Positions 8,394-16,893 are shown, counted from the first letter of the stretch. The stretch: DNA of 64,000 nucleotides from Ruegeria sp. R13_0 (GCF_017743995.1 NZ_JAGHRB010000001.1:372001-436000), one strand, 5' to 3'. A program made the numbers and translations. Notes: generated by a model from the letters alone, not told the origin.

Positions 8394-9698
8394 ATGGCCG
8401 ATCTGACGACAAACTTTCTGGGCATTTCCAGCCCTAACCCTTATTGGCTGGCCTCTGCGCCGCCGACGGACAAGGAATACAACGTCCGCCGCGCGTTCGA
8501 GGCCGGATGGGGCGGCGTTGTCTGGAAAACACTGGGGGCCGAAGGCCCTCCGGTCGTGAATGTTAACGGGCCGCGCTATGGCGCGATCTACGGCGCGGAT
8601 CGGCGGTTGCTGGGCCTGAACAACATCGAGTTGATCACCGACCGCCCGCTAGAGGTGAACCTTGAGGAAATGGCGCGGGTCAAGGCGGAATATCCGGATC
8701 GCGCGCTGATCGCCTCGATCATGGTGCCCTGCGAGGAGGAGGCGTGGAAAGCCATCCTGCCGCGCGTGGCAGAGACAGGCGCGGACGGGATCGAACTGAA
8801 CTTCGGCTGCCCGCATGGCATGAGCGAGCGGGGCATGGGGTCTGCCGTGGGGCAGGTGCCAGAATACATCGAGATGGTGACCCGATGGTGCAAGACATAC
8901 TATGACCGCCCGGTCATCGTGAAGCTAACGCCGAACATCACCGATATCCGCAAACCTGCGGCGGCAGCACGTAATGGTGGCGCAGATGCGGTGTCACTGA
9001 TCAACACGATCAACTCGATCACCAGCGTCAATCTGGACACTTTCAGCCCTGAGCCCTCGATTGACGGAAAAGGCAGCCACGGCGGCTATTGCGGTCCGGC
9101 GGTCAAACCGATTGCCCTGTCGATGGTGTCCGAAATCGCGCGGGCTGAGGCCACGCATGGTATGCCCATCTCAGGCATTGGTGGCGTGACCACCTGGCGC
9201 GACGCGGCCGAGTTTATCTCGCTTGGCTGTGGCAATGTGCAGGTGTGTACCGCTGCGATGACCTACGGGTTTAAGATCATTGATGAACTGACGGCGGGTT
9301 TGTCCGAGTGGATGGATGAGAAGGGCTATACCAGCGTCGACCAGGTTATTGGTCGTGCGGTGCCCAATGTCACCGACTGGCAGTATCTGAACCTGAACTA
9401 TGTGGCCAAGGCCAAGATTGATCAGGACCAGTGCATCAAATGCGGCCGGTGCTATGCGGCTTGTGAAGATACCAGCCACCAGGCGATCTCGATGTCTGAT
9501 GATCGGGTGTTCGAGGTGATGGATGACGAGTGTGTTGCCTGTAACCTCTGCGTCGATGTCTGTCCGATCGAAGGCTGCATCACAATGGAGCCGATGGCAG
9601 CAGGCGCGGTCGATCCGCGTACTGGCAAAACTGTGCAGCCGGACTATGCCAACTGGACCTCGCATCCGAACAATCCGATGGCGAAAGCGGCGGAGTAA
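8394..9698 (+). CDS. preA: NAD-dependent dihydropyrimidine dehydrogenase, PreA subunit
   Basis: A 434-residue catalytic subunit that reduces uracil and thymine. Residues 1-310 form an FMN-binding TIM barrel of the dihydroorotate dehydrogenase type (GIELNFGCPHGMSERGMGS, KLTPNITDI, ISGIGGVTTW). Two 4Fe-4S clusters follow at CIKCGRCYAAC (from residue 347) and CVACNLCVDVCP. The active-site loop reads GMGSAVGQ, where mammalian dihydropyrimidine dehydrogenase has GMGLACGQ with its catalytic cysteine, so the general acid may differ. GGGAG precedes the ATG. Confidence 0.93.
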   Translation: MADLTTNFLGISSPNPYWLASAPPTDKEYNVRRAFEAGWGGVVWKTLGAEGPPVVNVNGPRYGAIYGADRRLLGLNNIELITDRPLEVNLEEMARVKAEYPDRALIASIMVPCEEEAWKAILPRVAETGADGIELNFGCPHGMSERGMGSAVGQVPEYIEMVTRWCKTYYDRPVIVKLTPNITDIRKPAAAARNGGADAVSLINTINSITSVNLDTFSPEPSIDGKGSHGGYCGPAVKPIALSMVSEIARAEATHGMPISGIGGVTTWRDAAEFISLGCGNVQVCTAAMTYGFKIIDELTAGLSEWMDEKGYTSVDQVIGRAVPNVTDWQYLNLNYVAKAKIDQDQCIKCGRCYAACEDTSHQAISMSDDRVFEVMDDECVACNLCVDVCPIEGCITMEPMAAGAVDPRTGKTVQPDYANWTSHPNNPMAKAAE

Positions 9699-9771
9699 GG
9701 GAAACACTCATCCCTAAATAGCCGGTTCGGTGCTACACTGCCGCTGACAGACAGGATCAAAGGAGAATGTC

Positions 9772-10251
9772 ATGCCAGCGGCACCACCGGGCCGGAGCAA
9801 GGGCGGCAACAAGGTCACCAAGCTTGACCGTGACACGTCCAAAAAGAACGTTGCCCTCTCCAAGGCCAAGCAACGTGATGCGATGGCCGCCAAGAATTTT
9901 CTTCAGCATCAAAAGCAGATCAAACGTGACGTGGACAGCCTTGAGAAGCTGAAGCGCTCTCTCGAAGAGATGATGGCGAAGCTGAAGGAAGAGCGTCAGT
10001 TGGACCAACGCTTCCTTGGGCAGGTGGTTAAAAAGGTCAAGGCACTGCAGAATTTTGACGCCTATGTGAAGGCCTCGGCCAAGGATCACATGGATGGGGT
10101 GCAGCAGCCGAAAATGTACACCGCGATCGTCAAGGATGCCGGAAAGGTGCCCAAGATCAATACGGTCAAAACCATGGGCGACCTGACCATTCTGATCGCT
10201 ATGTTGATCGTGCTTTTGCGCCGTATTCTGGCGCTGAAACCCGCGAAATAG
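9772..10251 (+). CDS. Small basic coiled-coil protein with C-terminal membrane anchor
   Basis: A 159-residue protein, very rich in Lys and Gln. The first 30 residues are Gly/Lys-rich and disordered, residues about 45-90 form a Lys/Glu/Leu coiled coil (LEKLKRSLEEMMAKLKEER), and the C-terminus ends with a hydrophobic helix (LTILIAMLIVLLRRILAL) as a tail anchor. AAAGGAGAATGTC precedes the ATG. No family is recognised. It follows preA by 73 bases, is convergent with rutR and ends 3 bases from the rutR stop with no terminator between. Its inclusion in the pyrimidine operon is possible but unproven. Confidence 0.7.
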   Translation: MPAAPPGRSKGGNKVTKLDRDTSKKNVALSKAKQRDAMAAKNFLQHQKQIKRDVDSLEKLKRSLEEMMAKLKEERQLDQRFLGQVVKKVKALQNFDAYVKASAKDHMDGVQQPKMYTAIVKDAGKVPKINTVKTMGDLTILIAMLIVLLRRILALKPAK

Positions 10252-10254
10252 CGG

Positions 10255-10902
10255 TTACCGCGTCAGAAGGCGCGTGAAAACCTGATCAAGATAGATTTTC
10301 GCCTCGGGGTAGGGATCGGCGTCATCCTCGCCCAGAACGGCGCGGATCTGGACGTCGAAATCCGCATAATGTTGGGTCAAAGACCAGATCGAGAAAATCA
10401 GGTGATAGGGGTTCACCTCGGCGATATGCCCCTCGGCCATCCAGCGGCGGATCAGGGCCGAGGTCTCATCAACCAGTGCTTTCAGATCTGTGGACAGCAC
10501 GTCATAGATATGCGGGGCACCGCGAATGATCTCATTGGCAAACAGGCGGCTTTCGCGCGGGTAGTCGCGGCTCATTTCCAGTTTGCGGTGGATATATCCC
10601 AACAGCTCGGTCAGAGGGTCGCCATCGGGATCGATAGCACGCATCGGGTCTAGCCACGTGTCCAGAAGACGCTCGAGCAGGGCGGCATAAATCGCGTCTT
10701 TGCTGCGGTAGTAATAGAGCAGGTTGGGTTTGCTCAGCCCGGCAGCGGACGCGATCTGATCCACGGTGGCCCCGCGAAACCCGTGGGTCGAAAAGACCTC
10801 GAGCGCGGCTTCCAGAATCGCAGCGCGATTTTTCTTTTGTATTCTGGTGGGTGCGCGGTCTTTCGGCATGTATCCAACGTGTCTGTTTTTGCGCCAGTTC
10901 AT
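10255..10902 (-). CDS. rutR: TetR-family pyrimidine regulator RutR
   Basis: A 215-residue TetR regulator. The helix-turn-helix is near residues 28-75 (ILEAALEVFSTHGFRGATVDQIASAAG and SKPNLLYYYRSKDAIY) and the C-terminal ligand domain contains HLIFSIWSLTQHYADFDVQ, close to the RutR signature. RutR of E. coli is a repressor released by uracil or thymine. An alternative start at Met12 (MPKDRAPTRIQ, 10869) is plausible; neither start has a strong ribosome site. It is divergent from the beta-ureidopropionase gene across a perfect RutR-type palindrome, so it probably also regulates itself. Confidence 0.88.
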   Translation of the reverse strand: MNWRKNRHVGYMPKDRAPTRIQKKNRAAILEAALEVFSTHGFRGATVDQIASAAGLSKPNLLYYYRSKDAIYAALLERLLDTWLDPMRAIDPDGDPLTELLGYIHRKLEMSRDYPRESRLFANEIIRGAPHIYDVLSTDLKALVDETSALIRRWMAEGHIAEVNPYHLIFSIWSLTQHYADFDVQIRAVLGEDDADPYPEAKIYLDQVFTRLLTR

Positions 10903-10974
10903 AGGGGATTTTGCTGAAAACTCCAGCGATGGCGCGCAATTTCTTGACTGATGTCGAACCCGTGATAGCGTGAG

Positions 10975-10992
10975 TTTGACCAGATGGTCAAA
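10975..10992. promoter_or_regulatory. Perfect RutR-type operator between rutR and pydC
   Basis: TTTGACCA-GA-TGGTCAAA is an exact 18-base palindrome with 8-base arms and a 2-base centre, matching the E. coli RutR recognition sequence closely. It lies 72 bases from the rutR start and 47 bases from the amidohydrolase start. The family match is established knowledge; binding here is inferred. Confidence 0.8.
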
Positions 10993-11039
10993 TCAAGACA
11001 CCAAAAGCGAGCCAATCGCAAGCAACAGGGAAGAAGACT

Positions 11040-12290
11040 ATGGCAGCTCCGGCGCAGAATCTCAGGATCAATGGCGACAGGTTGTGGGACAGCCTGATGG
11101 AGATGGCCAAGATCGGCCCCGGCGTTGCGGGCGGCAACAACCGCCAGACGCTGACCGATGAAGACGCCGAAGGGCGCGCGCTGTTCCAAAGCTGGTGCGA
11201 GGACGCGGGCTGTTCCATGGGCTTGGATCAGATGGGTAACATGTTCGCACGACGAGAGGGCACGGACCCGGAGGCGCTGCCGGTTTATGTCGGCTCGCAT
11301 CTGGATACACAGCCGACCGGCGGGAAATACGACGGGGTTCTAGGGGTGCTTGGCGGGTTGGAGATCATCCGCACGCTGAACGATTTGGGAATCAAAACCA
11401 AACATCCGATCGTGGCGACCAACTGGACCAATGAAGAGGGCACACGCTATGCCCCCGCGATGCTGTCCTCGGGCGTGTTTGCCGGGATGCACACGCAGGA
11501 TTGGGCCTATGACCGCGAGGATGCCGAGGGTAAAAAATTCGGCGATGAATTGCAGCGTATCGGCTGGCGCGGCGAGGAAGAGGTCGGCACGCGCAAGATG
11601 CATGCCTTCTTTGAGCTGCATATAGAACAAGGGCCGATTCTGGAGGCCGAGGACAAGGATATCGGCGTCGTCACCCACGGTCAGGGGCTAAGTTGGACCC
11701 AGATCACGGTAACCGGCAAGGATGCCCATACCGGCTCGACCCCGATGCCGATGCGCAAGAATGCGGGTCTGGCGATGGCGCGTATTCTTGAGAAAGTGGA
11801 TGAGATTGCCTGGTCACATGCGCCGCATGCGGTTGGGGCTGCGGGGCATATCGATGTGTACCCGAACTCTCGCAATGTGATTCCGGGCAAGGTGGTGTTT
11901 ACGGTCGATTTCCGCTCGCCCGAGTTGGATGTGATCACTGATATGGAAAACCGCCTGCGTGTGGCGGCAGAGGATATCGTGAACGAAATGGGCCTTCAGA
12001 TTGAATTCGAAAAGGTCGGTGGATTTGATCCGGTCAAATTCGACGAGGGCTGTGTGGCCGCCGTGCGCGACGCGGCAGAGCGGCTGGGGTATTCCCATAC
12101 GGACATCATCTCGGGTGCTGGGCATGATGCCTGTTGGATCAACCGGGTCGCGCCGACCGCGATGGTGATGTGCCCTTGCGTAGATGGCCTGAGCCACAAC
12201 GAGGCTGAAGAGATCAGCAAAGATTGGGCGGCTGCCGGGGCGGATGTTTTGCTGCATGCGGTCGTTGAGACGGCGGAGATCGTGGAATAG
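11040..12290 (+). CDS. pydC: Beta-ureidopropionase / N-carbamoyl amidohydrolase (M20 family, Zn-dependent)
   Basis: A 416-residue enzyme of the allantoate amidohydrolase/N-carbamoyl-amino-acid hydrolase family. It would release beta-alanine (from uracil) or beta-aminoisobutyrate (from thymine) with NH3 and CO2, the last step of reductive pyrimidine catabolism. Metal ligands are visible in GSHLDTQPTGGKYDG (His, Asp), NEEGTRYAPAMLSS (Glu) and FELHIEQGPIL (His), with the late GHDAC His. The dimerisation insert contains GKDAHTGSTPMPMRKN. The gene is directly downstream of the perfect RutR-type palindrome and 92 bases before dihydropyrimidinase. Family members also act on other carbamoyl acids, but the neighbours argue for the pyrimidine role. 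Confidence 0.9.
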   Translation: MAAPAQNLRINGDRLWDSLMEMAKIGPGVAGGNNRQTLTDEDAEGRALFQSWCEDAGCSMGLDQMGNMFARREGTDPEALPVYVGSHLDTQPTGGKYDGVLGVLGGLEIIRTLNDLGIKTKHPIVATNWTNEEGTRYAPAMLSSGVFAGMHTQDWAYDREDAEGKKFGDELQRIGWRGEEEVGTRKMHAFFELHIEQGPILEAEDKDIGVVTHGQGLSWTQITVTGKDAHTGSTPMPMRKNAGLAMARILEKVDEIAWSHAPHAVGAAGHIDVYPNSRNVIPGKVVFTVDFRSPELDVITDMENRLRVAAEDIVNEMGLQIEFEKVGGFDPVKFDEGCVAAVRDAAERLGYSHTDIISGAGHDACWINRVAPTAMVMCPCVDGLSHNEAEEISKDWAAAGADVLLHAVVETAEIVE

Positions 12291-12350
12291 GGGGCGCTGC
12301 CCCCGTCGCCCATGGGGCGACTCCCCCGGGATATTTTTAGCCAGATTAAG
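12288..12350 (+). repeat. Structured 3' repeat, copy 1 (two hairpins plus conserved AT tail)
   Basis: It begins at the pydC stop. Hairpin 1 is GGGGGC-GCT-GCCCCC (12290-12304), hairpin 2 is GTCGCCC-ATG-GGGCGAC (12305-12321), then the tail CCCGGGATATTTTTAGCCAG. The same order occurs, reversed, after the ornithine cyclodeaminase gene at 48310-48385. Confidence 0.8.
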
Positions 12351-12382
12351 CAAGCGGCGCAGACCGCAACAGGGAGTTTGAA

Positions 12383-13837
12383 ATGAGTACTGTCATCAAG
12401 AACGGGACCATCGTAACCGCCGATCTGACCTATAAGGCGGATGTAAAAGTTGAGGGGGGCGTGATCACCGAGATTGGGCCGGACCTGCGCGGCGACAAAG
12501 AATTGGATGCGACCGGTTGCTATGTCATGCCGGGCGGGATTGATCCGCATACGCATCTTGAGATGCCGTTCATGGGGACCTATTCCAGCGACGATTTCGA
12601 AAGCGGCACGCGCGCGGCTTTGGCCGGTGGCACGACGATGGTTGTGGATTTCGCGCTGCCCAATCCGGGCGAAAGCTTGCTGGATGCGCTTAAGCGTTGG
12701 GACAACAAATCAACGCGGGCGAATTGTGACTACTCGTTCCACATGGCGGTGACTTGGTGGGGTGAGCAGGTGTTTGATGACATCAAGACGGTGATCGAAA
12801 CGCGCGGCATCAACACGTTCAAGCATTTCATGGCCTATAAAGGCGCGTTGATGGTGAATGACGATGAGTTGTTTGCCTCGTTCAAACGCCTGGCCGAGTT
12901 GGGCGGCACCGCGATGGTACATGCTGAGAACGGTGACGTGGTGGCCGAGTTGAGTGCCAAACTGCTTGCCGAGGGCAATACCGGCCCCGAGGCACACGCC
13001 TATTCCCGTCCGCCGCAGGTCGAAGGAGAAGCGACCAACCGCGCGATCATGATTGCCGATATGGCTGGTGTGCCTTTGTACGTGGTGCACACCTCCTGCG
13101 AAGAAGCACATGAGGCCATTCGGCGCGCAAAGATGCAGGGCAAGCGGGTTTGGGGAGAGCCTCTGATCCAGCACCTGACCTTGGATGAAAGCGAGTATTT
13201 CCACCACGATTGGGAACATGCGGCGCGGCGGGTCATGAGCCCTCCGTTCCGGAACAAGCAACATCAGGACAGCCTTTGGAACGGCCTGCAATCGGGAACG
13301 TTGAGCGTGGTCGCCACGGACCATTGCGCCTTTACGACCGAGCAAAAACGGTATGGCGTGGGGGATTTCACCAAGATCCCGAACGGGACCGGAGGGTTGG
13401 AGGATCGGATGCCGATGCTATGGACCTATGGGGTGAATACAGGGCGTTTGACGCCGAATGAGTTCGTAGCCGTTACTTCAACAAACATCGCCAAGATATT
13501 GAATTGCTATCCGAAAAAGGGTGCAGTTTTGGTTGGTGCAGATGCTGATCTGGTGGTGTGGGATCCGGACAAGGCCAAGGTGATTTCGGCTGAAACACAG
13601 CAGTCTTCGATCGACTACAACGTGTTCGAGGGTAAAGAAGTGCGCGGGTTGCCCCGGTTCACGCTGACCCGTGGTTCGGTTGCCGTGCATGATGGCGAGA
13701 TCCAGACACAGGAAGGGCACGGGAAGTTCGTGGCGCGTGAGGCCAACACCCATGTGAACAAAGCGCTGAGCACCTGGAAAGAACTGACCGCCCCGCGCCC
13801 GGTGGAGCGGACGGGGATTCCGGCGACGGGTGTCTGA
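12383..13837 (+). CDS. hydA: Dihydropyrimidinase (hydantoinase family)
   Basis: A 484-residue amidohydrolase that opens dihydrouracil or dihydrothymine to the N-carbamoyl-beta-amino acid, the step between PreTA and the beta-ureidopropionase. Zinc ligands His56 and His58 lie in DPHTHLEMPF, and the bridging lysine that is carbamylated in this family falls in FKHFMAYKGA (Lys153). Later ligands are in YVVHTSCEEAHEA and TDHCAFTTEQK. Length and motifs match bacterial dihydropyrimidinase rather than allantoinase. AGGGAG precedes the ATG. It is in the same direction as pydC and followed by the ABC importer genes. Confidence 0.93.
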   Translation: MSTVIKNGTIVTADLTYKADVKVEGGVITEIGPDLRGDKELDATGCYVMPGGIDPHTHLEMPFMGTYSSDDFESGTRAALAGGTTMVVDFALPNPGESLLDALKRWDNKSTRANCDYSFHMAVTWWGEQVFDDIKTVIETRGINTFKHFMAYKGALMVNDDELFASFKRLAELGGTAMVHAENGDVVAELSAKLLAEGNTGPEAHAYSRPPQVEGEATNRAIMIADMAGVPLYVVHTSCEEAHEAIRRAKMQGKRVWGEPLIQHLTLDESEYFHHDWEHAARRVMSPPFRNKQHQDSLWNGLQSGTLSVVATDHCAFTTEQKRYGVGDFTKIPNGTGGLEDRMPMLWTYGVNTGRLTPNEFVAVTSTNIAKILNCYPKKGAVLVGADADLVVWDPDKAKVISAETQQSSIDYNVFEGKEVRGLPRFTLTRGSVAVHDGEIQTQEGHGKFVAREANTHVNKALSTWKELTAPRPVERTGIPATGV

Positions 13838-13844
13838 CGCATTC

Positions 13845-13880
13845 GGGCCGCTTGTCGGGCGGCCCGCAATCAAATTTTTC
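13845..13880 (+). terminator. Hairpin after dihydropyrimidinase, possible weak terminator
   Basis: GGGCCGC (13845-13851), 7-base loop, GCGGCCC (13859-13865), then GCAATCAAATTTTTC. The T-run is 8 bases off the stem, so termination is probably partial, allowing the transporter genes to be read. Confidence 0.5.
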
Positions 13881-13891
13881 AAGGCTATGGA

Positions 13892-14689
13892 ATGAACACT
13901 GACTCTACGACCCAGCCTGTGATCGAGGCAAGGCAGCTGGATCTCACCTTCCAGACGAATGACGGCCCGGTTCATGCGCTGAAAGATGTGAACCTGACGA
14001 TCGACAAAGGCGACTTTGTCAGCTTTATCGGCCCCTCGGGCTGCGGTAAGACCACTTTTCTGCGCTGCATCGCGGCTTTGGAGACCCCGACGGGCGGTAC
14101 GTTGACCGTCAACGGCATGACCCCGGATGAGGCGCGGCGCAAGCGGGCCTATGGCTATGTGTTTCAGGCGGCGGGTCTGTATCCGTGGCGGACCATCTCC
14201 AAGAACATCAAGCTGCCGCTTGAGATCATGGGTTATTCCGCGTCCGATCAGGAAGAGCGCGTGACCAAAGTTCTCGAACTTGTTGATCTTGCTGGATTTG
14301 GAGGGAAATTCCCATGGCAGCTTTCGGGCGGTATGCAGCAGCGGGCCAGTATCGCGCGGGCTTTGGCTTTTGACGCGGATATCCTGCTGATGGACGAACC
14401 GTTTGGCGCGTTGGACGAAATCGTGCGCGATCACCTCAACGAGCAGCTTCTGGCGCTTTGGGCGCGTACCGAGAAGACGATTGGATTCGTCACGCACTCG
14501 ATCCCTGAGGCCGTGTATCTCAGCACCAAGATCGTGGTGATGAGTCCTCGGCCCGGGCGGATTACGGATGTGATCGACAGCCCTCTGCCCAAGGAGCGGC
14601 CCTTGGATATCCGCGATACGCCTGAGTTTATTGAGGTAGCACACCGGGTGCGGGACGGCCTGCGGGCGGGGCATTCCTATGATGACTGA
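13892..14689 (+). CDS. ABC transporter ATP-binding protein, SsuB/TauB/NrtD type
   Basis: A 265-residue ATPase: Walker A GPSGCGKTTFL near residue 48, Q-loop YVFQAAGLYPWR, signature LSGGMQQR, Walker B ILLMDEPFGALD and switch FVTHSIPEAV. This subtype energises nitrate/sulfonate/taurine and NMT1/THI5-type pyrimidine-like importers. It is the first gene of a transporter set with two permeases and a binding protein. Placement straight after the dihydropyrimidinase gene argues that the cargo is a pyrimidine or a carbamoyl derivative; that is inference. Confidence 0.9.
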   Translation: MNTDSTTQPVIEARQLDLTFQTNDGPVHALKDVNLTIDKGDFVSFIGPSGCGKTTFLRCIAALETPTGGTLTVNGMTPDEARRKRAYGYVFQAAGLYPWRTISKNIKLPLEIMGYSASDQEERVTKVLELVDLAGFGGKFPWQLSGGMQQRASIARALAFDADILLMDEPFGALDEIVRDHLNEQLLALWARTEKTIGFVTHSIPEAVYLSTKIVVMSPRPGRITDVIDSPLPKERPLDIRDTPEFIEVAHRVRDGLRAGHSYDD

Positions 14690-15122
14690 TAAGGCCTCGG
14701 ATATGATCAGGCGCGCAACGTTGCAGGACGTGCCGGCCTGTGCCCAAGTGATCCATGATTGGGCTTGCCAGACGGATTGGATGCCGGAAGAGCTGCCAGT
14801 TGAACAACTGACGGCCATGATCGAAGAGGCATTCGATCATCGTGAGATCTGGGTCACGGGCAACCCGGTCGATTGCTACATGTCCGTAGATCCGAATGAG
14901 CAGAAGATCGGCGCACTTTATTGCAGGCGGACCGGTCAGGGCATAGGCAAGCGCTTTGTCGACAAGGCCAAAGAGGGACGCGCGTTTCTTTGGCTGACGA
15001 CACACACGCCGAACACCGCGGCGCAACGGTTCTATCAACGCGAAGGGTTCGAGGTAACAAGCGAAGAGCCTCCCGTGCCCCCGGACACCGTGCCGGTCTA
15101 CCGGATGGAGTGGCACGCATGA
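14679..15122 (+). CDS. GNAT acetyltransferase embedded in the ABC operon
   Basis: A 147-residue GNAT protein (IRRATLQDVPACAQVIHDWA at the start, CRRTGQGIGKRFVDKAKEG as the acetyl-CoA P-loop, NTAAQRFYQREGFEV as the C-terminal signature). It overlaps the ATP-binding gene by 11 bases and the downstream permease by 4 (ATGA), so it is translationally coupled to transport genes. Two adjacent ATGs (14679, 14682) could serve as start. A substrate arriving through the importer, or a free amine product of pyrimidine breakdown such as beta-alanine, is a possible acceptor; the sequence does not show which. Confidence 0.8.
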   Translation: MMTDKASDMIRRATLQDVPACAQVIHDWACQTDWMPEELPVEQLTAMIEEAFDHREIWVTGNPVDCYMSVDPNEQKIGALYCRRTGQGIGKRFVDKAKEGRAFLWLTTHTPNTAAQRFYQREGFEVTSEEPPVPPDTVPVYRMEWHA

Positions 15123-16051
15123 AGCAGGTCTTATCGGTTCTGACTGTGCTGCTGGCCATTGCGGTCCTGTGGTATCTGGCGGTCGCACCAATGAATGTTC
15201 GTGTCTCGCTCGATCAGGCGGAACGGGCAGGGGAAACCGTGACGCCCGAGGCGTCGAGGGATCGTCAGCAGGTCTCGGTTTGGGTTCTGATGGTGCAAAA
15301 CCCGTCGCATATTGCACGTGGTTATGAGCTGGACCGGCCGCGCCTGCCAACGCCCGTTCAAGTCGGGCAGGAGCTTTGGAAAACTACCGGCGAAATGGTG
15401 ATGAGGGGCCGGGCGATGTCGAAACGCTCGTTGATCTATCACGGGTGGATCACGCTGCAATCCACGCTCTGGGGGTTTGTGCTGGGCACGGCGGTTGGTA
15501 TCCTGGGGGCCGTGGCCATCGTCTATTCCCGTGTTGTGGATATGAGCCTGATGCCATGGGCCATCATCAGCCAAACGGTGCCGATCGTGGCGCTGGCTCC
15601 GATGATCATCGTCCTGAGTTCTCAGCTAGGGATCGAAGGGCGCGGGGTGCCCAAGGCGATTATCTCGGCTTACCTATGCTATTTCCCCGTGCTGGTCGGG
15701 ATGGTTAAAGGGCTGCGCTCGCCAGCTGTTTCGCAGCTGGATTTGCTTCAGACCTACAACGCGACTGGGTTGCAGGCGTTTCTGAAACTGCGCCTGCCGT
15801 CCTCGGTGCCTTATCTGTTTACATCGCTGAAGGTGGGTATCGCGGCGGCCCTGGTCGGGACCATTGTGGGTGAACTTCCTACCGGAGCGATCTCGGGCCT
15901 CGGCGCACGCATTCTGATCGGAGATCAGTTCGGTACGCCTTTGGCCATTTGGGCGGCGTTGTTCGCAGCGGCCATTCTGGCGGGCATTCTGGTGACCTTA
16001 CTGGACATACTGCAGCGAGTGACCCTGAAACGTATGGGGATGAGCGCATGA
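15119..16051 (+). CDS. ABC transporter permease 1
   Basis: A 310-residue inner-membrane permease of the nitrate/sulfonate/taurine class. An N-terminal membrane helix (VLSVLTVLLAIAVLWYLAV) is followed by a periplasmic stretch of about 90 residues, then about five more membrane segments; the EAA-like loop near LDLLQTYNATGLQAFLKLRL contacts the ATPase. The start MKQVLSV at 15119 was chosen because it overlaps the preceding stop as ATGA; an upstream in-frame ATG at 14921 would lie deep inside the acetyltransferase gene. Confidence 0.88.
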   Translation: MKQVLSVLTVLLAIAVLWYLAVAPMNVRVSLDQAERAGETVTPEASRDRQQVSVWVLMVQNPSHIARGYELDRPRLPTPVQVGQELWKTTGEMVMRGRAMSKRSLIYHGWITLQSTLWGFVLGTAVGILGAVAIVYSRVVDMSLMPWAIISQTVPIVALAPMIIVLSSQLGIEGRGVPKAIISAYLCYFPVLVGMVKGLRSPAVSQLDLLQTYNATGLQAFLKLRLPSSVPYLFTSLKVGIAAALVGTIVGELPTGAISGLGARILIGDQFGTPLAIWAALFAAAILAGILVTLLDILQRVTLKRMGMSA

Positions 16052-16893
16052 GCTGGTTGATCTTTTCACTCGTCTTCTGGGCCGGTGCCTGGTGGCTGAA
16101 CGCATGGCTGGCGCGGTCGATCTACCGGGACTCCAAAGGTGTGCGCGTCTTTGTGCCCGTGCTCTTTGGTGTCACGCTACTGATCCTGTGGGAGGGGCTG
16201 GTGCAAGGGCTGGGCGTCTCGCCCGTAATCCTGCCGCCGCCGTCGATGGTGGCGCAGACCTTTGTGAATTCGACCGATATTCTGTGGCAGGACTTCAAAC
16301 AGACCGTGTTCAAAGGCGCGTTCACTGGCTTCGCAATCGGTGCCTCTGCTGCCTTTCTGACGGCCGTTCTGATCGACCGGTCCGTCTTTCTGACCCGAGG
16401 GTTGCTGCCAATCGGTAACTTCGTGGCCGCACTGCCCATCGTTGGGATCGCCCCAATTCTGGTCAGTTGGTTCGGGTTCGACTGGCACTCCAAGGCGGCT
16501 GTGGTCGTGGTGATGGTGTTCTTCCCGATCCTTGTGAATACAGTGCAAGGCCTGCGTGAGGCGGATGCGATGCAGCGCGACCTGATGCGGACCTATGCGG
16601 CCAGCTATACGCAAACGCTGATCAAGCTACGCCTGCCTGCGGCCATGCCGTTCATATTCAATGGCCTCAAAATCGCCACCACATTGGCGCTGATCGGGGC
16701 GATTGTAGCCGAATATTTCGGCTCACCCACACGCGGCATGGGCTTTAGAATCTCAACCGGGGTGGGCAGCCTGTCGATCGACCTCGTCTGGGCCGAAATC
16801 GCAGTAGCAGCAGTCGCCGGAACAGTGTTCTATGCTTTGGTGGCTGGGCTCGAAAAAATGGTAACCTTTTGGCACCCCTCACAACGCAGATAA
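16048..16893 (+). CDS. ABC transporter permease 2
   Basis: A 281-residue permease of the same class, overlapping permease 1 by 4 bases. Membrane segments begin at LIFSLVFWAGAWWLNAWL, and the EAA-type loop is QRDLMRTYAASYTQTLIKLR. Two non-identical permeases suggest a heterodimeric channel. The start MSWLIFSL (16048) fits the ATGA overlap with permease 1. A short hairpin (CCCCG-AAAA-CGGGG near 16910) follows the stop, before the binding-protein gene. Confidence 0.88.
   Translation: MSWLIFSLVFWAGAWWLNAWLARSIYRDSKGVRVFVPVLFGVTLLILWEGLVQGLGVSPVILPPPSMVAQTFVNSTDILWQDFKQTVFKGAFTGFAIGASAAFLTAVLIDRSVFLTRGLLPIGNFVAALPIVGIAPILVSWFGFDWHSKAAVVVVMVFFPILVNTVQGLREADAMQRDLMRTYAASYTQTLIKLRLPAAMPFIFNGLKIATTLALIGAIVAEYFGSPTRGMGFRISTGVGSLSIDLVWAEIAVAAVAGTVFYALVAGLEKMVTFWHPSQRR

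Noticed and set aside
13478..14818. Minus-strand open frame (446 codons) across hydA and the ABC ATPase
   Set aside because: Both genes on the plus strand have full catalytic motifs, and the minus frame crosses their boundary.
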